A DNA stretch of 63,907 bases, from IMG/VR virus record IMGVR_UViG_3300021598_000858, positions 1-63,907 of that record, one strand, 5' to 3'. Shown piece after piece: positions 23,517 to 31,307 of this stretch (positions are counted from its first letter, which is position 1; each line of letters starts with the position of its first letter). The DNA is from a virus. The notes below the pieces were generated by a model. It was not told the origin of the DNA, did no database searches, and was given only the letters and a program-made list of their open reading frames with translations. The position numbers were made by a program, and so were the translations under genes.

Positions 23517-23554
23517 TGTGGATAACTGTAGAGAAAACGTTATGAAAATGTTAT
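23517..23554 (+). promoter_or_regulatory. DnaA-box module, copy 3
   Basis: TGTGGATAA, 12 nt, CGTTAT, 5 nt, TGTTAT, 8 nt downstream of palindrome B and about 30 nt before the DUF932 gene. Confidence 0.75.
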
Positions 23555-23584
23555 GCAGAGAATGAGATAGTACTAGCGCTCCCT

Positions 23585-24601
23585 ATGATAGGCTGGCCAT
23601 TGATAGGCACCCGCCTATCCTTATGCGAAAGGGGAGAATCCCTACGTGGCGCTCCTGCATGGCATGGGTTAGCAAATGCAACTTTTGACGTGGACGCGGA
23701 TATTACTACCGCTGACATGCTCAAGGGCGCATTGCTTAATGACTGGAATGTACGTCTTGAGCCAGTCATCTATCCTGCAGACTATCGCGCAAAATCCGCG
23801 CTCAACTATGTTGTGCGTACTAATCCCGTCGACGCTGGCATTGACGTGCTCTCCGTCGTAGGTGACCGCTATTCCGTATTCCAAAATGAGGACCTCTTCA
23901 ATTTTGGTGACAATATTTTGGACGGTGGCGCCAAATGGGAATCCGCGGGCTCAATCAAGGACGGCCGAATTGTATTCGGTAGCCTAGTTGTACCTCGCGA
24001 ATTCATTCTAGACCCGCAAGGCGTCGCTGATAAGACTGTCACTTATTTATTGGTGCACTCTTCACATGACGGTAGCGCCAGTGTTCAGGCGTCAATTACA
24101 CCTGTGCGCGTCGTATGCCAAAACACGCTGAACATGGCGTTAAAGTCCACTAAGCAATCTTTTAAAGTCCGTCACACTTTAAAAGTTGAGGGACGCGTCG
24201 CTGAGGCCCGCCGTGTGCTAGGCCTAACATTCAATCACATGGACGAATTCGAAACCATGGCGAAAGCCCTATTCGAAACGTCAATTGACAATGTCCAATG
24301 GGGTAAGTTGCTCACCGCTATATATCCGCTGGACGATAACGCGCCAAAAGGCACCGTCACTAAGCATGCGCAAAAAATCGATATCTTGAATGATTTATAT
24401 TTCAAGGCGCCTACTCAAGACGGAATCCGTGGCACCGCATGGGGCGCACTTAATGCGCTTACTGAGCGTCTGGACTATTTCCGTCCATCTCGCACCGCCA
24501 ATGGCGAGGCAATCAAGGCAGCAGCCAGTGGATTTGATGCCATGGTAAATGCCGAAAAGGCCCGCATTCTATCCGCGGTCCGCGAATTCGCTAACGCGTA
24601 A
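23585..24601 (+). CDS. DUF932 (phage/plasmid-like protein TIGR03299)
   Basis: About 338 residues. GAPAWHGLANATF near the N-terminus, GDRYSVFQNEDLFNFGDNIL (about residues 93-112) and the VVCQNTLNMAL core (about 179-189) fit the DUF932 family, abundant in phages and plasmids of actinobacteria and of unknown function. The start is uncertain. ATG 23585 has no ribosome site, whereas a strong AAAGGGGAG (23628-23636) and a hairpin GATAGGC/GCCTATC (23602-23619) lie downstream, as in the leaders of sister cassettes, but no usable in-frame start follows them. It is a monocistronic unit with terminator 24617-24643. Confidence 0.8.
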   Translation: MIGWPLIGTRLSLCERGESLRGAPAWHGLANATFDVDADITTADMLKGALLNDWNVRLEPVIYPADYRAKSALNYVVRTNPVDAGIDVLSVVGDRYSVFQNEDLFNFGDNILDGGAKWESAGSIKDGRIVFGSLVVPREFILDPQGVADKTVTYLLVHSSHDGSASVQASITPVRVVCQNTLNMALKSTKQSFKVRHTLKVEGRVAEARRVLGLTFNHMDEFETMAKALFETSIDNVQWGKLLTAIYPLDDNAPKGTVTKHAQKIDILNDLYFKAPTQDGIRGTAWGALNALTERLDYFRPSRTANGEAIKAAASGFDAMVNAEKARILSAVREFANA

Positions 24602-24616
24602 CACGCGAAAGCCCCC

Positions 24617-24651
24617 GAGCCCCTGGCCCTAGGCCAGGGGCTCTCTTGTTT
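24617..24651 (+). terminator. Terminator after DUF932 gene
   Basis: A perfect 12-bp stem GAGCCCCTGGCC/GGCCAGGGGCTC with a 3-nt loop, followed by TCTTGTTTGTGTT, again shared with the palindrome arm. Confidence 0.82.
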
Positions 24652-24727
24652 GTGTTGGGGCTATATATGAGCTTATGGGCAGGGTAGTTGTCTTTTCCTG
24701 CCCATATATATAGCCCCAACACAAACA
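24647..24727. repeat. Intergenic palindrome C
   Basis: TGTTTGTGTTGGGGCTATAT at 24647 pairs with 24703-24727, with one 2-nt TA insertion on the right. An alternative inner stem ATGGGCAGG/CCTGCCCAT (24675-24705) continues it. The outer arms match palindromes B, D and E. Confidence 0.86.
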
Positions 24728-24732
24728 TTGCC

Positions 24733-24770
24733 TGTGGATAAGTGAGAAGAAATCGTTATAGAGATGTTAT
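24733..24770 (+). promoter_or_regulatory. DnaA-box module, copy 4
   Basis: TGTGGATAA, 12 nt, CGTTAT, 5 nt, TGTTAT. A small leader hairpin TATCGG/CCGATA (24814-24830) and GAAAGGGG follow before the ATG at 24849. Confidence 0.75.
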
Positions 24771-24848
24771 CTAATAGGCTTGCGTTAGACAAGGAGTGAT
24801 GATTAGATAGTCCTATCGGAGATACCGATACAAGAGAAAGGGGCTTTT

Positions 24849-25244
24849 ATGGCTACCACCATAAAGGTAGATAGAGTAGTGCTAGTAGAGGCACTAAAGA
24901 AAAAGTTGGCAGAGCAGGATAAACTGCGTGCTGAGTATAAGAAAGCAGAAGAAAAATACAAGAAAGAACAAGAAGCCTTCGCTACTAAGGTTATTGCTCT
25001 TGCTAAGTCGGGGAAGTTAGAAATCGCCAGCACCAACTATCGCAGTTGGTCAGGAAGGTTGGAAATCGAGTTCAATGTTGATAAGACTCAAATCCCTGCC
25101 GAACCAAAGAACCCACAGACACCAGACGGGTGGCTTCACGATAGTGATTACCAAGAACTTGATAGGACTATCAAGTTGCTCGGTATGACCAGCGACCCAA
25201 GCGTTCCTACGAGCGTCTATAAGTCAGTAGCACAATGGCTCTAA
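24849..25244 (+). CDS. Hypothetical coiled-coil protein, 131 residues
   Basis: The N-terminal half is a long charged helix (LVEALKKKLAEQDKLRAEYK) likely to form a coiled coil. The C-terminal half is beta-like (SWSGRLEIEFNVDKTQIPAE). No known family. It is the only gene of its cassette, between copy 4 of the DnaA module and terminator 25262-25286. Confidence 0.68.
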   Translation: MATTIKVDRVVLVEALKKKLAEQDKLRAEYKKAEEKYKKEQEAFATKVIALAKSGKLEIASTNYRSWSGRLEIEFNVDKTQIPAEPKNPQTPDGWLHDSDYQELDRTIKLLGMTSDPSVPTSVYKSVAQWL

Positions 25245-25261
25245 AATAAGCCTAGCAAATG

Positions 25262-25291
25262 CCCCCGTGCCAAGCACGGGGGTTTTTGTTT
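25262..25291 (+). terminator. Terminator
   Basis: CCCCCGTGC/GCACGGGGG stem with a 3-nt loop, followed by TTTTTGTTTGTG. Confidence 0.85.
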
Positions 25292-25370
25292 GTGTTGGGC
25301 TGTCTGGCTGGCTATTTACTAGTCTTTCTACTAATGTTTTAGTAGAAAGCCAGACAGCCCAACACAAACA
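25287..25370. repeat. Intergenic palindrome D (23-bp perfect arms)
   Basis: 25287-25309 (starting TGTTTGTGTTGGGCTGTCTG) is the exact complement of 25348-25370. An inner hairpin CTTTCTACTA/TAGTAGAAAG occupies 25324-25349. Confidence 0.9.
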
Positions 25371-25379
25371 TCGGCAGCC

Positions 25380-25417
25380 TGTGGATAACTTCCCTGGAAT
25401 TGTTATCAAATCTTTAT
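25380..25417 (+). promoter_or_regulatory. DnaA-box module, copy 5
   Basis: TGTGGATAA, 12 nt, TGTTAT, 5 nt, CTTTAT. A leader hairpin GTAAGAG/CTCTTAC (25463-25481) and AGAGGGGG follow before ATG 25502. Confidence 0.72.
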
Positions 25418-25501
25418 CAACGAGAGTAGAGATTACCGCGTTCTTAATATAGATTAGCCCATGTAAGAGAAAGCCTCTTACAGAAAGAGGGGGACTACCC
25501 G

Positions 25502-25984
25502 ATGATTACAACGCCTGACGGTGTGAACATCTACACCGACCAAGACGTCCAAGAGAAGGTCGCAGAGGCTAAGACTACTGCAACCGACTCAGCAAACAGA
25601 TATACCAACCTACGTATCGCTGGTGTTGTTGAGACAACATTCAAGTCAGAGGTGCGCGAAGGTAACATGGAGGAAGACTATGCGGTCGGACTCTACAATA
25701 ACCTTGCTTCACAACTAGATTGGAGCACCATTGACAACCTCAGCGTTAAATACACAGCAACCGTCTATGCGTTCGACGACGAACTATTCACAATCAACGA
25801 CATTGAGGCAGACGACGAGCAAAGTGCTGAACAGTCCATTTGGGACGACCTTAATATCTCAAACGTTCGTCTTTCATTCGACGTCGAGGCAAATGGGGAA
25901 GGCGGTTACTTTAAAGGTGACGTCTATGACCTTGACGACTTCATCAACGATAACATCAAGATAGAGGTTACCGAACAGGATTAG
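25502..25984 (+). CDS. Hypothetical acidic protein, 160 residues
   Basis: A strongly acidic soluble protein (VYAFDDELFTINDIEADDEQ) with alternating beta segments and no recognised domain. The acidity could mimic nucleic acid, which would fit an anti-host role, but this is speculation. Single-gene cassette. Confidence 0.68.
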   Translation: MITTPDGVNIYTDQDVQEKVAEAKTTATDSANRYTNLRIAGVVETTFKSEVREGNMEEDYAVGLYNNLASQLDWSTIDNLSVKYTATVYAFDDELFTINDIEADDEQSAEQSIWDDLNISNVRLSFDVEANGEGGYFKGDVYDLDDFINDNIKIEVTEQD

Positions 25985-26001
25985 TCCCCCGACTAATACG
26001 A

Positions 26002-26039
26002 TAGGCTTGGCGTTCATGGGCGCCAAGCCTATTTTGTTT
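26002..26039 (+). terminator. Terminator
   Basis: TAGGCTTGGCG/CGCCAAGCCTA stem with an 8-nt loop, followed by TTTTGTTTG. Confidence 0.82.
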
Positions 26040-26119
26040 GTGTTGGGCTTGCTTGGCTATTAGTAGCTTTTATTGCTGGCAGGCCTGCCTGCCAGCAGCC
26101 AAGCAAGCCCAACACAAAC
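26035..26119. repeat. Intergenic palindrome E (23-bp perfect arms)
   Basis: 26036-26058 pairs perfectly with 26097-26119. An inner hairpin GCTGGCAGG/CCTGCCAGC lies at 26075-26096. The outer sequence matches B, C and D. Confidence 0.9.
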
Positions 26120-26133
26120 CTTATCGTGTGTCC

Positions 26134-26171
26134 TGTGGATAACTTCCTTCATATCGTTATATAAATGTTAT
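26134..26171 (+). promoter_or_regulatory. DnaA-box module, copy 6
   Basis: TGTGGATAA, 12 nt, CGTTAT, 5 nt, TGTTAT. A leader hairpin AGAGTG/CACTCT (26205-26220) and AAAGGGGAGAAT precede ATG 26238. Confidence 0.75.
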
Positions 26172-26237
26172 AGAGAATCCTTGCTACCGCGACCGCGCCG
26201 TAGTAGAGTGAGAGCACTCTCAAAGAAAGGGGAGAAT

Positions 26238-26744
26238 ATGTCTATGACGACAGAGGAGAGGAAATACCGCTTCTCAGAGATAATGACGGCTATTCATCTT
26301 ATCGCAGATGAACCCGAGGATATATCAGAGTTCCGACTTCCTAATGGAACGAAAGGACTATCAGACGGCAGACTAAAGAGTGCGATTATGTGCCAAGTAT
26401 TCAAAGAGGACGAGGAGTTCTCCGCGAGGCTTGTCAATGCGCTCGCTTCTACCGCTATGGAACGAGCAAATGAAGGCAATAAGCCTACGCGTGATGATAT
26501 GTCAGCGTTGTCTATTGCTATCCACACCTGTTGGGGTGTTGGCGCTTTTACACCACTACTAGCCTTACTAGGTGTTACTGGTAAGGTTGCCGAGGCTTTT
26601 GATGTCGAAGTTCCCGAGGAAATAAGCCTAGTGTTCCGTCCAAATGCTTTTGCCAAGAAGTTCGGCGAGTTCAATCCTCTCGATATGTGTGATGAGGATA
26701 AAGACGACGAAACCTACAATGCGATACTAGGTGGTGATAAGTAA
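26238..26744 (+). CDS. Hypothetical protein, 168 residues
   Basis: Starts at 26238 behind an excellent ribosome site. A longer reading from 26073 would run through palindrome E and the promoter module and is rejected. The protein is helical and acidic (RYRFSEIMTAIHLIADEPED-like start, CDEDKDDETYN end) and unrecognised. The stop overlaps the next start by one base. Confidence 0.66.
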   Translation: MSMTTEERKYRFSEIMTAIHLIADEPEDISEFRLPNGTKGLSDGRLKSAIMCQVFKEDEEFSARLVNALASTAMERANEGNKPTRDDMSALSIAIHTCWGVGAFTPLLALLGVTGKVAEAFDVEVPEEISLVFRPNAFAKKFGEFNPLDMCDEDKDDETYNAILGGDK

Positions 26745-27265
26745 TGGGTATGGACGTAATGGGTAATAACCCTATCAGCGAGCGCGGTGAGTACTTCCGC
26801 AACAATGTGTGGTGGTGGCGACCTCTATGGGATTACTGTTGTTATGTAGATAGTAGTCTTGGCGAGCGCGTACCTTATGGGCACTCTAACGACGGCGACG
26901 GTCTAAAGACGGCAGAGGAGTGCCAAGCACTAGCAAGGTTATTGTTAGAGAAACTTGAAAACGGCGAGGCGCTCGCTTATATCAAGGAACGAGATAAGGC
27001 TATCGCCGAGTTAGAGTGGGATACCTGCCGTCTATGTGAAGGTAGTGGTATCCGTACCGATAAGGTTGGCGTTGAAGGCGGTATGCCCGATAAAGAATTA
27101 CCTGAGGACATAGCACTCTTAGTAGGTAGGACGAAGGGTACTTGTAATGGTTGCCGAGGGTTCGGAAAAACCGAGCCTTGGGAGAGCCATTATCCGTTGA
27201 ACGAGGAGAACATTAGAGAGTTTGCAGGCTTCCTGCAAGACTGTGGTGGATTCTCTATCTGCTAA
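26744..27265 (+). CDS. Conserved phage protein with DnaJ-type zinc motif
   Basis: A 173-residue protein. The N-terminus MGMDVMGNNPISERGEYFRN, then NVWWWRPLWDYC, belongs to a conserved family found in many phages and some bacteria. The second half has C-x2-C-x-G-x-G pairs (CRLCEGSGI and CNGCRGFGK), as in the DnaJ zinc centre. Function unknown, possibly a zinc-dependent scaffolding or redox role. Confidence 0.75.
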   Translation: MGMDVMGNNPISERGEYFRNNVWWWRPLWDYCCYVDSSLGERVPYGHSNDGDGLKTAEECQALARLLLEKLENGEALAYIKERDKAIAELEWDTCRLCEGSGIRTDKVGVEGGMPDKELPEDIALLVGRTKGTCNGCRGFGKTEPWESHYPLNEENIREFAGFLQDCGGFSIC

Positions 27266-27280
27266 GTTCCCCTTTCTCTA

Positions 27281-27322
27281 GTAAGCCTATCGCTGATACC
27301 CTTGGCGATAGGCTTACTTTTT
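27281..27322 (+). terminator. Terminator
   Basis: A 13-bp stem GTAAGCCTATCGC/GCGATAGGCTTAC followed by TTTTTG. Confidence 0.88.
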
Positions 27323-27722
27323 GTCACTCTCCGCCGCCGAGTGCTACTTGCGAGTAACTTCGGCGCGGAAATGTTTGTGTTGACCCACCCATCTTATATT
27401 AGATTACCCACCCTATTTGAAGGCCCTTGCGGGCCTACTCCGCATATTGGCCATAGGCTTTAGCCTATGGCCAACACAAACCCTGTGGCGCATATCACAA
27501 GAGAGCAACGGCGTGTCGGCTTGACTAGCCGAGAGAGTTAGGCTACTGCCACGACGAGAGATAGGCTTATTAGGCTTATTAGGCGTAAGGCCAGACCTAC
27601 GGCTAGGGTCGAGAGAGCCGTATATGATAAGAGAGCGTAGGCCTATCCCACCCTTCCTTCCCTCTCTCTCTATATAACAAGAGATAACCCTATTACCGCG
27701 CCGTCGGGGGCATAGAAGGGGT
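27323..27722. other. 400-nt structured non-coding region with degenerate palindrome F
   Basis: No convincing gene. The left arm TGTTTGTGTTG (27372-27382) and right arm CCAACACAAAC (27471-27481) flank inner hairpins GGCCCTTGCGGGCC (27422-27435) and TTGGCCATAGGCT/AGCCTATGGCCAA (27447-27474). Here, unlike B-E, the arms do not extend into one long stem. Downstream are a duplicated TAGGCTTAT unit and several purine-rich GAGAGA tracts. It may hold a non-coding RNA or long leader for the MoxR gene. Confidence 0.5.
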
Positions 27723-27760
27723 TGTGGATAAGTAAGAGAAAATCGTTATACAAACGTTAT
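27723..27760 (+). promoter_or_regulatory. DnaA-box module, copy 7
   Basis: TGTGGATAA, 12 nt, CGTTAT, 5 nt, CGTTAT. A leader hairpin TAGGC/GCCTA (27816-27831) and AGAAGGG follow before the ATPase gene at 27854. Confidence 0.75.
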
Positions 27761-27853
27761 CAAAATAGAGCCTTCGGGAGTGGAATTAAATACGGAAATA
27801 GGCTTAGATAGGAACTAGGCAACAAGGCCTACAAGAAGGGAAACCCGAACCAA

Positions 27854-29311
27854 ATGTCACTCGCACTACTCGTCGTATCAGACGACCAACTCGAGGGCTT
27901 ACCTGCCCAAGCGCAGACACTCATCTTATCCGACGATACCGAGGTATATACATACCACCGCGTATCGAACGGCATGAAAGGTCGAGGTCAGGCGTGGAAG
28001 CAAGTATCACCCGCACAACTACCAAACAACCCTATCTCTCATGAACCATGCGCAGTAGTCTTATCAGACCGCGACCGCGACATGATGAAACTAGGTCAGA
28101 TTACCAATGTCGGTATCAAGGTGTTATACGCACTAGAAACAACTCCTACCGCAACCGCGCCCGAGGCGCACAATGAGGTCGCAGGTAGCCTTATCGCTCG
28201 ACTAGAAATCGGTGACAATAGCCTTAACGACTACATCACCGACAAGCGCCGTAACCAAGGTGTATCTATTAGGCCTATCGTGAAAGGTGTTGATACGCCT
28301 ATCGCGCAAGTAGCACAAGTGGCAGAGGTCGCTACTAAGGTTATCGTCGAAACCCCACGACCAACCTTATCGCTCGTAAATGCCATGGTAAGCGTACCCG
28401 ACAAGAAATGGGCAGAGGCTTATATCAACCGCAAGTTCAAAGCCGACGACCGCGATATCACAGACTTCGAAATCTATGATTACGCAAGGGAAAACGCCAT
28501 GAACGTTCTAATTGAAGGTCACGCAGGAAGCGGTAAGACTATGAGCGTTCAAGCATACGCAAGCGCTCGAGGCATGCGTTACTTCAACGTCGCATGTCAT
28601 ATCGGGCTAGAAGCCTCTCACCTAATCGGTCGTTGGATACCAACCGCCGACGGTCACTTCAAATGGCAAGACGGCGCAGTTACAGAGATAGTTCGTAACG
28701 GTGGCGTACTCCTATTTAACGAGATTAACTTCATGCCCGAGCGCCTATCAACGTTCATATTCTCACTCGTTGATTACCGCCGAGAAATCCAAATCATGGA
28801 AAACAATGGTGAGGTTATCAAGGCTCACCCTAACCTTATTATCTTAGGTGACATGAACCCCGACTATCGCGGTACTCGACCACTCAACCAAGCGTTCGCA
28901 GACCGATTCTCAATAAGATTATCGTTCCCATACGATAAGGCTATCGAGAGCAAACTTCTCAAGTGTAAAGCGCTCGTTGAAATGGCAAACCAACTACGCG
29001 ACGAGTTCAATAAGGGTACGCTCGCTACTCCTATCTCAACTCGTTCTCTCGTAGCGTTCGTGACTAACGCAAAGACGTTAGGCATGGAGTTCGCTATCAA
29101 TAACTACATCAACTCCTTCGAAGGTGATGAGGAACGCTCGGCGGTACGGTTGGTAGTCAATACTCACCGCGACAATATCGCAGAGGAATTAGGGTTAGCG
29201 GTACTTTCAATTAAGACCGACGAAACTAAAGTAGAAATGCTAGAGGATAACCTTACTAGCAACTCAACTACTTTTAATATCCCTATCACCAACCATACGG
29301 CGGTAATCTAA
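27854..29311 (+). CDS. MoxR/CobS-type AAA+ ATPase
   Basis: A 485-residue protein. The N-terminal 180 residues are unassigned. The AAA+ core has Walker A GHAGSGKT (222-229), Walker B LLFNE (286-290) and the sensor/arginine-finger region MNPDYRGTRPLNQAFADRF. It is the dynein-related AAA_5/MoxR class, which remodels protein complexes with VWA partners. In T4-like marine phages similar genes are annotated cobS. The VWA partner follows 3 nt downstream, so the two surely act together. It is preceded by copy 7 of the DnaA module. Confidence 0.86.
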   Translation: MSLALLVVSDDQLEGLPAQAQTLILSDDTEVYTYHRVSNGMKGRGQAWKQVSPAQLPNNPISHEPCAVVLSDRDRDMMKLGQITNVGIKVLYALETTPTATAPEAHNEVAGSLIARLEIGDNSLNDYITDKRRNQGVSIRPIVKGVDTPIAQVAQVAEVATKVIVETPRPTLSLVNAMVSVPDKKWAEAYINRKFKADDRDITDFEIYDYARENAMNVLIEGHAGSGKTMSVQAYASARGMRYFNVACHIGLEASHLIGRWIPTADGHFKWQDGAVTEIVRNGGVLLFNEINFMPERLSTFIFSLVDYRREIQIMENNGEVIKAHPNLIILGDMNPDYRGTRPLNQAFADRFSIRLSFPYDKAIESKLLKCKALVEMANQLRDEFNKGTLATPISTRSLVAFVTNAKTLGMEFAINNYINSFEGDEERSAVRLVVNTHRDNIAEELGLAVLSIKTDETKVEMLEDNLTSNSTTFNIPITNHTAVI

Positions 29312-29313
29312 TC

Positions 29314-31218
29314 ATGGGTTACAGATACTCTCAAGATAGCGCCGACCAACTACTACGCGAGTTATACAACACTCAAGAGTGGAATAGCGAGTTAGGTCGC
29401 TTCGAGTACGACGAGGAAGCGTTCGAGGCCAAGCAAGAGGCTTATCAAGCGCACAAAGAAAAACTATCGTCGGTCGGTGTTATCTACTCAAAGGCCGATA
29501 GCATTATCACAGGTGACAAGATAGAAGTACGCGTTGATGATTCGCCCGAGTTAGAAACCACCGCATATAACGACGGTAAGGCTATCGTGTTCAACGCACA
29601 CTTACTCGAGGATATCGACGATAACACTATCGTTAGCCTTCATGGGTTCAACTATCATGAGGTCGCACACGTTCTTTATACTCCACGCGCTAACTCCGAG
29701 TTAGGTCAATGGGTTATAGAGCAAGGTTATCGCCGAGCCATGAACATACTCGAGGATAGTCGTATCGAACGACTTATCGTTGCTAAGTATCCTGCCGTTC
29801 AACCGTTCGTAGAGGCTTCAACGCTTGACTACATACTCAAGGGTGATTCGAGCGAGTGGGCTTCCTTATTTATATTAATTACAGGTCGCAAATACTTAGA
29901 TTACGATATTCGACAAGATATCGCTACGCGCTTCGCTAAGCAGTTCGGCAAAGCAACCGCGATAGCCTTAGCGGATATTATCCATGAGTATCGAACACTA
30001 GCCTTCCCTTCCGACTACGACCGAGCAAAGCGACTTATCGCAGAGTTCGCAAAGTACGTTGGTAATGATGAGCAAAATCCACCGCCTATCGTGCCACAAA
30101 ACGGCAACGGCTCATGCGACGGTCATATCGACCGCCAAATGATGAGGAAAGGTCGAGCCGAGGGCAACAAGGAACAACAACGCCTACAAGATAAGGCTAA
30201 CGCTTCCGAGCAAAACTCAAAGCGTGAGGAGTTCAACGGCGACAACGGCGACAAAGAAGTCGGCGACGGCGCTCAAGGTGTCGGCGACCAAATCACCACC
30301 AAAGAAGTTCAAGATGAGTTCTCTGATGAGGATAAGGCGCTCAAAGATAAGATTAACGCCGAGTTATCTAATATAAGAAACAACGATAACGTTCGCCGAG
30401 ATACCGCAGAAGTTCGTAGAGCGATTATGGATAACGACGTTATGCGTTCAGGTGTTAAGAGCGCTAACTATAAATACATGAGCGTACCTATGACCGCCAA
30501 CGCGAGCGCTCGTAGATTCGCTTCGGAGTTAGAGCGTATTCGTATCGATAACGACCCTGCTTGGGAGTTAGAGAAAGAAAGCGGTAGGCTTAACATACAA
30601 CGTGCTATGCACTCTGATATCAACGATATCAATAAACTATTCGACCGTTGGAGTGAGGGAAACTCTGCCAACGATATCGAAGCGGTAATCCTAGTGGATA
30701 CGTCGGGTAGTATGGGCGGTCGTATCTATAAAACTATGGAAACCGCATGGATATTGAAGCGCGGTATCGAGCGTATCAACGGTAGGGTAACGGTGTATAA
30801 GTTCAACCATGATAGCCGTATTATCTACAAAGCAGACGAGAAGGCTAAGGCCGACGAGTTTAGATTCGTAGATAGTAGTGGTAGCACTAACCCCTTCAAG
30901 GCGCTTATGGAAGCCGAGCGCGTTCTTAACTCAAGCCGTAAGAATATAAAGATATGCTTCATGATTACCGACGGCGAGTGGGATAGTACCGACGTTAATA
31001 ATGGGATTATCTCACGCATGAACAACGCAGGTGTTCTTACAAGTGTCGTATTCCTTGGCAACTTAAACTATGTCAAAGAGCATGACCGCGAGCGCTACGA
31101 GGAATACTTAATAACCTTGCGCCATGGCGCTAAGTTCTTTCGTATCGTTGATGAAGCCAAAGATATTCTCGACGTAGCCAAAGACCTAGTTAAATCTCAA
31201 ATGAGGTCGAGGCACTAA
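29314..31218 (+). CDS. VWA protein with HExxH motif (CobT/NorD-like partner of MoxR ATPase)
   Basis: A 634-residue protein. HEVAH at 115-119 followed by an acidic helix (NILEDSRIE) suggests the metallopeptidase-like N-terminal domain seen in some VWA proteins. A disordered charged centre (about 250-330) leads to a VWA domain with a complete MIDAS: DTSGSMGG (462-469), the Thr in SSGSTNP and the TDGEWD acidic loop. VWA-MoxR pairs act as metal-dependent protein-remodelling chaperones. The target is unknown. The gene ends at terminator 31228-31259. Confidence 0.85.
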   Translation: MGYRYSQDSADQLLRELYNTQEWNSELGRFEYDEEAFEAKQEAYQAHKEKLSSVGVIYSKADSIITGDKIEVRVDDSPELETTAYNDGKAIVFNAHLLEDIDDNTIVSLHGFNYHEVAHVLYTPRANSELGQWVIEQGYRRAMNILEDSRIERLIVAKYPAVQPFVEASTLDYILKGDSSEWASLFILITGRKYLDYDIRQDIATRFAKQFGKATAIALADIIHEYRTLAFPSDYDRAKRLIAEFAKYVGNDEQNPPPIVPQNGNGSCDGHIDRQMMRKGRAEGNKEQQRLQDKANASEQNSKREEFNGDNGDKEVGDGAQGVGDQITTKEVQDEFSDEDKALKDKINAELSNIRNNDNVRRDTAEVRRAIMDNDVMRSGVKSANYKYMSVPMTANASARRFASELERIRIDNDPAWELEKESGRLNIQRAMHSDINDINKLFDRWSEGNSANDIEAVILVDTSGSMGGRIYKTMETAWILKRGIERINGRVTVYKFNHDSRIIYKADEKAKADEFRFVDSSGSTNPFKALMEAERVLNSSRKNIKICFMITDGEWDSTDVNNGIISRMNNAGVLTSVVFLGNLNYVKEHDRERYEEYLITLRHGAKFFRIVDEAKDILDVAKDLVKSQMRSRH

Positions 31219-31227
31219 TAAGGTTAG

Positions 31228-31263
31228 GCGCGGTGGGCTACCCCTTCCCCCCACCGCGCTTAT
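31228..31263 (+). terminator. Terminator
   Basis: A GCGCGGTGGG/CCCACCGCGC stem with a 12-nt loop, followed by TTATC. Confidence 0.7.
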
Positions 31264-31273
31264 CAACACAAAC
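31264..31273 (+). repeat. Half-element of palindrome family (right arm only)
   Basis: CAACACAAAC appears directly after the terminator with no left arm nearby. It mirrors the half-element at 22665, so the series runs between 22.7 and 31.3 kb. Confidence 0.45.
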
Positions 31274-31307
31274 CCGCAAACGGAAGAAATCACAGAAGCA
31301 GGAAGTT

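Noticed and set aside
23418-26119. The palindromes as MITE-type transposons with shared terminal inverted repeats
   Set aside because: Their interiors are unrelated yet self-complementary, no target-site duplications are visible, and position and module order are the same each time. Copies of one mobile element would share interiors.
26073-26237. N-terminal extension of the 168-residue protein
   Set aside because: The extension would read through palindrome E and the DnaA-box module. The start at 26238 has a strong ribosome site.
23418-27482. A CRISPR array
   Set aside because: The repeats are kilobases apart, separated by genes, and each is itself an inverted repeat with a non-spacer interior.
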